From: Clostridia bacterium
Lineage (GTDB): Bacteria > Bacillota > Clostridia > Saccharofermentanales > Saccharofermentanaceae
DNA length: 64,000 nt
NCBI GenBank assembly: GCA_016287245.1
Contig: JAEEWG010000001.1
Coordinates: 271,761-335,760 of the forward strand
Reading direction: 5' to 3'
The notes below the pieces were generated by a model. That model worked only from the letters and a program-made list of their open reading frames with translations. It ran no database searches and was not told where the DNA came from. Numbering within the stretch: position 1 is the stretch's first letter; every line of letters starts with the position of its first letter. Below are positions 39,515-46,976 of the stretch, piece after piece. The position numbers and the translations under genes were made by a program.

Positions 39515-42329
39515 TGGAATCCTTTCCACAGCAGTTCTTATACTTCTTGCCGCTTCCGCACGGACACGGATCATTGCGGCCGACCTTCTTGGAGTCACGC
39601 TTTGCCGGCTGGTTCTGTACGATACCTGCCTGCTGGTTTGCCTTTGCATCTGCACCGGACTGGGCACGCTTAGCAACCGCATCGAGCTGAGCACTGCCGT
39701 GACCTTCCTGCAGCTTCTTAACAGAAGACTTTCTCTCGATCTTCTGACCGGCTTCGATATTCGCCTTCATAACGAGTCTTACAGTATCGTTCTGGATCAG
39801 CATGTTCATTTCATCGAACATCTCAGAACCTTCGATACGGTACTCTACGACCGGATCCTTCTGGCCGACACTTCTCATGCCGATCGCATTACGGAGCTGA
39901 TCCATCGCATCGATGTGATCCATCCACTTCTGGTCAACGTTGAACAGGAGGATCTGGCGCTCAGCTTCACGGAAGATCTCAGGAGTGAGTTCTTCATCAC
40001 GCTGCTCGATCTTCTCAAGAGCCTGTTCGACAAGCTTTTCGGAGATCTCTTCAGCATCCGCTGTTTCTTTATCATTAATGGTCTTAGTGATCTCATCAAT
40101 TACCGGTACCTGACCGAATACATCAGAGATATTGGCCTTTAAGCCCTTGCACTCTTCGGTATTGATCTTTCCGTCAAGAGCCACACGCTCTACAACACGC
40201 TCAGCAACAGCGGTAGACATTTTCTTGATGGTGTCATGGATATCCATACCATCGAGGACCTTACGGCGCTGTTCGTAGATAAGATTTCTCTGTACGTTCA
40301 TAACATCGTCGTACTCGAGCACGTGACGTCTTGCGCTGAAGTTCATGCCCTCGACCTTCTTCTGGGCGCTCTCGATCTGCTTGGAAAGGATACCGGACTG
40401 GATCTCAACCGTCTCATCTACGCCGAGAGTCTCAAATGCCGCATTGGCACGTTCACCACCGAAAAGACGCATCAGATCGTCATCAAGAGCCAGGAAGAAC
40501 TTCGTGCGTCCCGGGTCACCCTGACGGCCGGCACGACCACGGAGCTGGTTATCGATACGACGGGATTCGTGACGTTCTGTACCAATGATGAAAAGTCCGC
40601 CTGCTTCGATGACCTTCTGGGTCTCGCCTGCGATCTTCTCTTTGATCTCCTTCTCGAGAGTGGAGAAACGCGTTCTCGCTTCGAGGATCGTCTCATCATC
40701 TGTTTCGTTATATGCGGTGGAAGCATCGATCAGTTCTTCGGTATAACCGAGCTTTCTCATCTCCTGCTTAGCCATGAACTCGGGGTTACCACCGAGCAGA
40801 ATATCGGTACCACGGCCGGCCATGTTCGTTGCGATGGTGACCGCGCCGAGACGACCTGCCTGAGCGACGATCTCCGCCTCTCGCAGGTGGTTCTTCGCGT
40901 TCAATACATTATGTTGAATACCCGCACGGGTGAAGATCTTGGAAAGGAATTCGGACTTACTTACCTCAACCGTACCTACGAGTACCGGCTGACCCTTTTC
41001 ATGCGCTTCTTTTACCTGACGGAGAACAGCTGCATACTTACCGCTCTGGTTCTTATACACAGCATCGTGCTCGTCGATACGCTGGATCTTCTTATTTGTC
41101 GGGATCTGGATAACATCGAGACTGTAGATCTGACGGAATTCGGATTCCTCTGTATAAGCTGTACCAGTCATACCGGCAAGCTTTTCATACATACGGAAAT
41201 AATTCTGGAAAGTGATGGTAGCGAGCGTCTTGGATTCTCTTTCTACCTTAACGCCTTCCTTCGCTTCAATAGCCTGGTGGAGACCGTCGCTGAAACGACG
41301 ACCGTACATCAGACGGCCGGTAAAGTCGTCAACGATGATAACCTCACCATTAGTAACAACGTACTTCTGGTCACGCTCCATCGTACCATTGGCCTTGAGG
41401 GCGTTATTGATGTAGTGCTGAAGATCGAAATTCTCCGGATCGGAAAGGTTGTTGACGTTGAAGTGTTTCTCTGCCTTTTCAATACCCTTGGCGGTAAGAA
41501 CAGCCGTCTTTGCCTTCTCATCGACAACGTAATCGCAATCGCCGCTGACATCGTCGATATCGACCTTTTCATCCGTCTCAACAACGACGAATTTCTTAAG
41601 AGTCTTTACGAAGCGGTCCGCCTTAACATACATGTCGGAGGACTCGCCGCCCATACCGGAAATGATAAGAGGTGTTCTCGCTTCATCAATGAGGATACTA
41701 TCGACCTCGTCGACGATGGCGTATACGAGATCACGCTGTACCATCTTCTCTTTTCTGTCGACCATGTTATCACGCAGATAGTCGAATCCGAATTCGTTGT
41801 TGGTACCATAAGTGATATCGGAGTTATATGCTTTACGGCGTTCGTCATTGTCGAGATCATGAACGATCAGTCCGACGGAAAGACCTAAGTAACGGTAAAC
41901 CTTACCCATCCACTCACTGTCTCTTCGTGCCAGGTAATCGTTAACGGTTACGACGTGAACACCGCGTCCCGAAAGAGCATTCAGATAAACCGGAAGTGTA
42001 GCCACGAGGGTCTTACCTTCACCGGTCTTCATCTCGGCGATACGGCCCTGGTGGAGAATGATACCACCGATCAACTGTACCTGGAAGTGTTTCATGCCTA
42101 AAACTCGTTTGGCGGCCTCACGGACAGTAGCAAAAGCGTCCGGAAGGATATCATCTAATGATTCTCCATCCGCCAGACGCTTTTTCAGTACGTTGGTCAT
42201 ATTCTTAAGCTCATCTTCCGACATCTTCTCATACTTGTCGGAAAGGCTCTCGATCGCTTCAACGATCGGCATGATGTGCTTGATCTCGTGATCGCTGTGC
42301 GTTCCGAAGATCTTGGTAATAATGCTCAT
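39507..42329 (-). CDS. secA: Protein translocase ATPase SecA
   Basis: A 940-residue motor of general secretion. N-terminal ATPase MKTGEGKTLVATLP (Walker A), DEVDSILIDEARTPL, preprotein-binding domain, ATNMAGRGTDILLGG and HESRRIDNQLRGRAGRQGDPG in the second ATPase domain, helical scaffold, and a C-terminal SEC-C zinc tail [19 protein letters not shown]. Its start overlaps the yerC-like stop by 4 bases, and its end overlaps punA. Full length and intact. Confidence 0.98.
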   Translation of the reverse strand: MSIITKIFGTHSDHEIKHIMPIVEAIESLSDKYEKMSEDELKNMTNVLKKRLADGESLDDILPDAFATVREAAKRVLGMKHFQVQLIGGIILHQGRIAEMKTGEGKTLVATLPVYLNALSGRGVHVVTVNDYLARRDSEWMGKVYRYLGLSVGLIVHDLDNDERRKAYNSDITYGTNNEFGFDYLRDNMVDRKEKMVQRDLVYAIVDEVDSILIDEARTPLIISGMGGESSDMYVKADRFVKTLKKFVVVETDEKVDIDDVSGDCDYVVDEKAKTAVLTAKGIEKAEKHFNVNNLSDPENFDLQHYINNALKANGTMERDQKYVVTNGEVIIVDDFTGRLMYGRRFSDGLHQAIEAKEGVKVERESKTLATITFQNYFRMYEKLAGMTGTAYTEESEFRQIYSLDVIQIPTNKKIQRIDEHDAVYKNQSGKYAAVLRQVKEAHEKGQPVLVGTVEVSKSEFLSKIFTRAGIQHNVLNAKNHLREAEIVAQAGRLGAVTIATNMAGRGTDILLGGNPEFMAKQEMRKLGYTEELIDASTAYNETDDETILEARTRFSTLEKEIKEKIAGETQKVIEAGGLFIIGTERHESRRIDNQLRGRAGRQGDPGRTKFFLALDDDLMRLFGGERANAAFETLGVDETVEIQSGILSKQIESAQKKVEGMNFSARRHVLEYDDVMNVQRNLIYEQRRKVLDGMDIHDTIKKMSTAVAERVVERVALDGKINTEECKGLKANISDVFGQVPVIDEITKTINDKETADAEEISEKLVEQALEKIEQRDEELTPEIFREAERQILLFNVDQKWMDHIDAMDQLRNAIGMRSVGQKDPVVEYRIEGSEMFDEMNMLIQNDTVRLVMKANIEAGQKIERKSSVKKLQEGHGSAQLDAVAKRAQSGADAKANQQAGIVQNQPAKRDSKKVGRNDPCPCGSGKKYKNCCGKDSND

Positions 42330-42661
42330 TTCTTCTCTTTTCCTTCCATTTTTCCTTTTTCTGATACTTCTTCGCTAAGATCCATCCGATCGAGTACCGT
42401 ACGGTATCCGTCGGCGCCGTAATCGAGGCAGCGCTTCACGCGGCTGATAGTTGCCGTGCTGACGCCTGTCTTCTCGAAGATCTCGGTGTACGTATATCCT
42501 TTGGCAAGGAGGATCGCTACCTGAAAGCGGGATGCCAGCGATTTGATCTCGGAAATCGTGCACAGATCCTCAAACAGGGAGTAGCATTCTTCCCTGGTCT
42601 TAAGCGTAAGGATCGCATCAAAGAGATCGTCCATATGATTGTCTTTCAACTTATCATTCAC
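42326..42661 (-). CDS. YerC/YecD-type TrpR-superfamily regulator
   Basis: A ~111-residue DNA-binding protein. MDDLFDAILTLKTREECYSL, LFEDLCTISEIKSLASRFQV and the helix-turn-helix TYTEIFEKTGVSTATISRVKRCL match the YerC family. The GTG at 42661 has a GGAG 10 bases upstream; a TTG at 42679 overlapping the previous gene is the alternative. It lies immediately before secA, overlapping by 4 bases. Targets unknown. Confidence 0.88.
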   Translation of the reverse strand: MNDKLKDNHMDDLFDAILTLKTREECYSLFEDLCTISEIKSLASRFQVAILLAKGYTYTEIFEKTGVSTATISRVKRCLDYGADGYRTVLDRMDLSEEVSEKGKMEGKEKK

Positions 42662-42668
42662 TAGCGTC

Positions 42669-42902
42669 TCACTCCGCAAGACTGATCAGATAATCCACAA
42701 AGTCTCCGAAACCGCCGGTCAGAGCGAAGAAGAGAACGATCGTGATCAGAAGGATCACAACGATAGCTGTAAGGATGCGCTTAGTCATCAGCTGTCTTCT
42801 TGCCTGTCGAAGCACGTCACCGATGGAAAGATCATTTTCAGATCCAACCGCGGACTGCCTAGTTGTAGCGACTTCTCGAACCTGCTCGATATTCTGTTTC
42901 AA
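42669..42902 (-). CDS. Small single-pass membrane protein
   Basis: A ~77-residue protein with a polar N-half (MKQNIEQVREVATTRQ, then a Arg-rich VLRQARRQLMTKR) and one C-terminal membrane helix (ILTAIVVILLITIVLFFAL), a tail-anchored arrangement. A TTG at 42902 is 7 bases after GGAGG, while an ATG two codons before is only one base after it, so the TTG is preferred. It leads the yerC-secA operon. I recognise no family; the link with secA is positional only. Confidence 0.65.
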   Translation of the reverse strand: MKQNIEQVREVATTRQSAVGSENDLSIGDVLRQARRQLMTKRILTAIVVILLITIVLFFALTGGFGDFVDYLISLAE

Positions 42903-42932
42903 TCTCATTCCTCCGAATACACATACTAACTC

Positions 42933-42961
42933 AAAATATCAGCATTACTACTATACCGCAA
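42933..42961 (-). promoter_or_regulatory. Candidate promoter of the yerC-secA operon
   Basis: On the minus strand TTGCGG (42956-42961), a 17-base spacer, then TATTTT (42933-42938), about 30 bases before the first start codon. Confidence 0.45.
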
Positions 42962-43009
42962 GGTATCCGATGTGACAACAACTTTTTTATTATATATTAT
43001 ATATAAATG

Positions 43010-44041
43010 TCACTCGGATGGTTCTTCCTCCGTAATGTACCGGTGTGAATTCCCGTACTCTTTGATTCTGATCTCCACTCCCCGTTTCTTTGCATAATCT
43101 CTGAGCTCTTCGATATACTTTCTGCACTCCTCTGAGCCGTTTTTCGGGATGATGATGATAAGCGTTCTTTTTTTGACCTCACCACTGCTTATGGTATATC
43201 CGCCGTACTTGGCTCCGTCAAATCCTGATAGGTCTCGGATATACGAGCGGATCTTATCTTTTAAGGCCTTTTCACTCTGATAATATGGAGATGTCGTATC
43301 GATGCTTTTGATCGATATGGCTTCATTCCCGTCAAATGAGCTTATCGTCGGAAAATTGTACGGAAGATCACCTCCGAACTTCTCCCGAAGGATCTCTCCT
43401 CTTTCGAAGTTTTCTTTTTCCCAGACCGAATCTGCCTCGGGGTCTTCTTTTTTCTCTCCAGAGCCATCCGGGAACTTCTCGGCATAAAGTGCCAGCGAGG
43501 AGCAGTACGATCTTGGGATCCCTACAGGGCCGGCCGCAAGATCATAGTAAACATAAAGATAGATACTCTTCTGTTTCCCTTCGTAATCCAGATACACAGA
43601 ACAGTTTTGAAGGATCTTATCGTAGACCCACCCGTCTTTTGACAGTTTCCCGTATTCGATCAGGATGCGGTCACGGACGAACCGACCAAAGATCGCTGTA
43701 CTGATCACGTCTTCGAGGTCAATGCCCGTTACACCGCTGGCTATGCCAAAATACCCCATCACTTCTTCAAGTGTATGGCTTTCCGAATCCGAAGGGCCCG
43801 AAAACCCGAGGAATGAGGAGATATCGTCCACACAAAGGATACCCTGGGAAGCCAGAGGGATCGCGACATTTAGTTCCGACACCACGTTTTCTGTTGCTCG
43901 CTGGATATATAGATCCGCATTTACAGCAGTGATGGAAGAGATCATGGCCGCAAGGAACAAAAGAAATATGGGAGTCGCGATCGAGGCCTCAAGTATGATC
44001 GATCCGCAAGAAAGGAAAAGCCGTCTAACTCTCATTCTCAT
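43010..44041 (-). CDS. TadE-like membrane protein
   Basis: A 343-residue protein with a TadE-type N-terminus: short basic tail, then GSIILEASIATPIFLLFLAAM, a membrane helix preceded by the Glu typical of prepilin-like TadE/TadF. The remaining ~300 residues are extracytoplasmic, with LYVYYDLAAGPVGIPRSY and a charged C-terminal part (KKRTLIIIIPKNGSEECRKY). Start 44041 has GGAGG 10 bases upstream. It overlaps the next upstream gene by 17 bases. No Tad ATPase, platform or secretin gene lies in the window. Confidence 0.7.
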   Translation of the reverse strand: MRMRVRRLFLSCGSIILEASIATPIFLLFLAAMISSITAVNADLYIQRATENVVSELNVAIPLASQGILCVDDISSFLGFSGPSDSESHTLEEVMGYFGIASGVTGIDLEDVISTAIFGRFVRDRILIEYGKLSKDGWVYDKILQNCSVYLDYEGKQKSIYLYVYYDLAAGPVGIPRSYCSSLALYAEKFPDGSGEKKEDPEADSVWEKENFERGEILREKFGGDLPYNFPTISSFDGNEAISIKSIDTTSPYYQSEKALKDKIRSYIRDLSGFDGAKYGGYTISSGEVKKRTLIIIIPKNGSEECRKYIEELRDYAKKRGVEIRIKEYGNSHRYITEEEPSE

Positions 44042-45419
44042 ATAGTGAATACCTCCTTTCGACCTGATAAGAGACATCTTTCCAAGTACCCGTCGCCCGA
44101 ACACCTGTATACAGGTCTTCCCCGCAATCTTTCTCGATAATGTACTGCATTCTCGAAAGAAGCTTATCTTCCGGAACCAGGAAAAGAAATACCCGATAAT
44201 AGTCCCGATAAACCGTATCAGCGAATTTGCCGAGCCTGCTCGTCACTTTATCGTTATAAAAAAGCGGGACGGTCTTTCCGGACGTAAGCTTCAGCACATC
44301 ACTGAACGCACGGATATAGGCCATTGCAAATATGACAAAGAACTGAAGTACCCTCGGTGAGATGATGACGGTAAAACAGGAGATCACCATGATCAGTATC
44401 GACATAACTTCCGCGATCGCCAGCGCGAGCTTCCTTTTGCCTGAATCCATTAAAAAAGCACTCAGATCCAAAATCAATCGAGTTCCCAGGAGGAAACCGA
44501 AAGATGCGGACCGCTTAAAAAAATCACTATCGTTTCCGACCAGAAGATACTCCAGATCCAGACGGTTCTCCCCGTGAATATCAGAAAACGGGATGCCAAG
44601 GATATTGCACTCCTCTTCTTCGTCCGAATCTTCATAGGATTTCACCAATGAATCGAAAGAAAACGATGCGTATTCATTAATGAGAAAACGGTCGACAAGC
44701 GTGGGCAGATCCAAATCAAGGTAACGATCGAACACACCGGCGATCGTCGAAACACAGGTCGGATCGTAGATGGAAAGGACGATAGATGTATCTCCGGCCT
44801 GAAATGCAGCGCTGCTGTCCGCGCGCCACACATCGTCGAGCTGATCCACAAAATTCGTAAATTCCCGGACTTTATCATCTATTCCCGTCGCTTCGCAGAT
44901 CTTTTTCACGATACCCCAGAAGAACGAGTATTTCTCGCGGTTCTGGACATACTTTTTAAACTTCGGGAGCCAGGTAGAGAGTTTGTCTGTATTGTACGTT
45001 CCTCTTGAAAGGTCTTTGAGAGAAGCACCGAGCCTTTCGATAATGCCGTGGCCTTCAAAGGCGATACCGCGAAGCTTCATATAATCAATGATCGAGGTCC
45101 GAATATCCTCTGGCCCGAGTTTGTCTTTTAGTTCGTACTGGAAAGAAGTATCCTCCATGCCAGATGTCATGGTCTCAAACACCGACGAACCCGCTTCAAT
45201 GCTGTCGAGCGCATAGATTCCGTACCAGTCAAGATAATCCTTGTTAAACTGGGACATGATCTGTTCCGCCTGGTGATTCACCGCTTCAGTCAGGATGACT
45301 TCCCGTTTTCTTCGATACGCCCCGGAAATAAATATGCTTTCTAAAACAATGATCGCCGAAAGGATCAGACACAGAAATACCGTGATCGACCCGTGCCGGC
45401 CGAATAGTTTCTTTTTCAT
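44025..45419 (-). CDS. DUF5702/TadG-like membrane protein
   Basis: A 464-residue protein starting MKKKLFGRHGSITVFLCLIL, with one N-terminal helix (VFLCLILSAIIVLESIFISG) as in TadG-like and DUF5702 proteins. A long extracytoplasmic region follows, with LDWYGIYALDS near the N-end, and a second hydrophobic stretch around 335-375 (LAIAEVMSILIMVISCFTVIIS). Start 45419 has GGAGG 6 bases before it. It is the middle of three genes that look like a pseudopilin group. Confidence 0.65.
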   Translation of the reverse strand: MKKKLFGRHGSITVFLCLILSAIIVLESIFISGAYRRKREVILTEAVNHQAEQIMSQFNKDYLDWYGIYALDSIEAGSSVFETMTSGMEDTSFQYELKDKLGPEDIRTSIIDYMKLRGIAFEGHGIIERLGASLKDLSRGTYNTDKLSTWLPKFKKYVQNREKYSFFWGIVKKICEATGIDDKVREFTNFVDQLDDVWRADSSAAFQAGDTSIVLSIYDPTCVSTIAGVFDRYLDLDLPTLVDRFLINEYASFSFDSLVKSYEDSDEEEECNILGIPFSDIHGENRLDLEYLLVGNDSDFFKRSASFGFLLGTRLILDLSAFLMDSGKRKLALAIAEVMSILIMVISCFTVIISPRVLQFFVIFAMAYIRAFSDVLKLTSGKTVPLFYNDKVTSRLGKFADTVYRDYYRVFLFLVPEDKLLSRMQYIIEKDCGEDLYTGVRATGTWKDVSYQVERRYSLYENES

Positions 45420-45428
45420 AGACACCTC

Positions 45429-45701
45429 CTAAGACGCAAAGATCTTAAGAGAGTCACGGACACCTTTGCCCAGGCGGTACGCCTTTTCCGGGCAGGAGAT
45501 CTGGATCTTCCAGGAAGTATTTCCCGATTCTTTGACCTTGATCTCAAAAATGGAATCCTTTGTATTCTCTTCTTCTTGACATGCGACCGAAAGCCCAGCC
45601 AGTTCCCGGGTCCTTTCATACATCCCGGGCGTCATGGAAAGCAAGCCGCAAAGAACAGTAAACACTAAAGAAAAACAAAGCGCTGTCTGAATCGTATGCA
45701 T
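45429..45701 (-). CDS. Small membrane-anchored protein of the Tad-like group
   Basis: A 90-residue protein: short N-tail, one membrane helix (TALCFSLVFTVLCGLLSM), then a soluble part with two Cys (VACQEEE, ISCPEKAY). Start 45701 has GGAGG 8 bases upstream. It precedes the DUF5702-like gene by 9 bases and may be a minor pseudopilin; no family was recognised. Confidence 0.6.
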   Translation of the reverse strand: MHTIQTALCFSLVFTVLCGLLSMTPGMYERTRELAGLSVACQEEENTKDSIFEIKVKESGNTSWKIQISCPEKAYRLGKGVRDSLKIFAS

Positions 45702-45802
45702 CGCTGTCACCTCCGCCATCAATATAGCAGGAAGGGCTTTGCATTAACGGGAATTAAAACGACAAAAAGCGACAAATGGACGAGCGTTGTCGAAACTAAG
45801 GA

Positions 45803-46474
45803 TCAAATCTCAACGACACGGCCATCAACAGAAATATCGCCGAAATACAGATTATACTGTTTCTCCTGACCGATCGTCGTCGGTTCACCATGGCCGGGGA
45901 AACAAAGAAGATCATCGTCCATCCGGGAAAGAAGCTTGATCGACTCCTGCATCTTTTCAGCACTGCCGCCGGGGAGATCTATTCTTCCAACGGTCCCGCG
46001 GAAAAGCGTATCGCCTGTAAACAGCATCTTTTCACCACCAATATCCAGAAGGAAACATACCGAACCTTCGGAATGCCCGGGTGTGGGAATAACTTTGACT
46101 GTAAAAAGTCCCGGTTCGGAAAAGCCAAGTTCTTCAGATGTGATCGTATTGCTGTCCCAGGTTTTCGCTTCCACATGAAGTATGGTTGCAAATCCAAAAC
46201 AGGCGGAAACATTCAGTTCAGGATCAGTAAAGCAGGAAAGCTCCTCTTTGGAGACGTAGATCGGGCAGGAAAACTTCTTGACATAATCTTCCGCAGCAAT
46301 AATATGGTCAAAATGTCCATGTGTCAAAAGAACTGCTTTAACTGTGCCTTCAGGGATCATCGACCTGTCGAAACGGTTAGAAGCATCGATAACTAATACT
46401 TCCGGGCCAAAAACGACGAAATACGTATTGGCCTCACATGTCCCGTCTCTTGTGAAGATTTTATAATCTGCCAT
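45803..46474 (-). CDS. MBL-fold metallohydrolase, glyoxalase II-like
   Basis: A 223-residue metallo-beta-lactamase fold hydrolase. Metal ligands are in LLTHGHFDHIIA, PTPGHSEGSVCFLL, LFTGDTLFRGTVGRIDLPGG and CFPGHGEPTTIG, the GloB/YcbL pattern. It probably cleaves a thioester or similar. It lies 8 bases after the methylglyoxal synthase-like gene, so a role in methylglyoxal-derived thioester hydrolysis is reasonable, though no glyoxalase I is in sight. Confidence 0.9.
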   Translation of the reverse strand: MADYKIFTRDGTCEANTYFVVFGPEVLVIDASNRFDRSMIPEGTVKAVLLTHGHFDHIIAAEDYVKKFSCPIYVSKEELSCFTDPELNVSACFGFATILHVEAKTWDSNTITSEELGFSEPGLFTVKVIPTPGHSEGSVCFLLDIGGEKMLFTGDTLFRGTVGRIDLPGGSAEKMQESIKLLSRMDDDLLCFPGHGEPTTIGQEKQYNLYFGDISVDGRVVEI

Positions 46475-46482
46475 ATCGATTT

Positions 46483-46884
46483 TTAGAAGGAAGAATCCCG
46501 GATAAGTTCACGCCAGTCAAGATCGCCACGGTCGATCGCCAGGATCAGAATCTCTGCACTTGCGAGGTTTGTCGCATAAGGAATGCTGTTATAATCACAT
46601 GCCTTAAGAAGAGGGTTGATCTCATTATAATTGGCCAGCTGTGTATCACGAAGATAGATCACACAGTCGATCTCGTTATATTCGGCACGGGAAGCGAGCT
46701 GGTCAAAACCACCGGAATAATCCGTAGAAAGACCAACAACACTTAATTCTGCCGCTGATTCAAGAAGCGTAGCCGTGTTATGCAGGGAGATCAGAGTATG
46801 TTTAGAAAGAAGCTGGCGGTACGCAATACAGAAATTCACGAGGAGCTCATTCTTACGATTATCTGCCATAATAACGATCTTCAT
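46483..46884 (-). CDS. mgsA: Methylglyoxal synthase-like protein
   Basis: A 133-residue MGS-like domain protein, expected to turn dihydroxyacetone phosphate into methylglyoxal and phosphate. It begins MKIVIMADNRKNELLVNF; candidate catalytic Asp residues are in SGGFDQLASRA (family: GGDQQ) and IYLRDTQLA (family: FWDPL), then SIPYATNLASAEILI as in the family C-terminus. The GGDQ motif is altered to GGFDQ, so activity is not certain. Start 46884 is preceded by GGAGG. Cotranscribed with the MBL hydrolase. Confidence 0.75.
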   Translation of the reverse strand: MKIVIMADNRKNELLVNFCIAYRQLLSKHTLISLHNTATLLESAAELSVVGLSTDYSGGFDQLASRAEYNEIDCVIYLRDTQLANYNEINPLLKACDYNSIPYATNLASAEILILAIDRGDLDWRELIRDSSF

Positions 46885-46976
46885 TCTTGCTTCCTCCAAA
46901 AACGTATATATATATTCTACTAACAAGAGCAGAAATCTGCAACTGAAATTTACTATTCTGCATAAAAACGATTTGA

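Noticed and set aside
38690..39694. A longer purine nucleoside phosphorylase reaching 39694
   Set aside because: The extra 60 residues come from inside secA in another frame, are Arg/Ser-rich and lack family similarity; the start at 39514 with the 8-base overlap is normal.
40236..41888. A 550-codon open frame on the plus strand
   Set aside because: It mirrors secA in another frame. SecA is intact and unmistakable, and the antisense translation is repetitive without motifs.
43010..45701. A complete Tad pilus locus
   Set aside because: No ATPase, platform, secretin or prepilin peptidase gene lies within reach; only TadE/TadG-like proteins are present.
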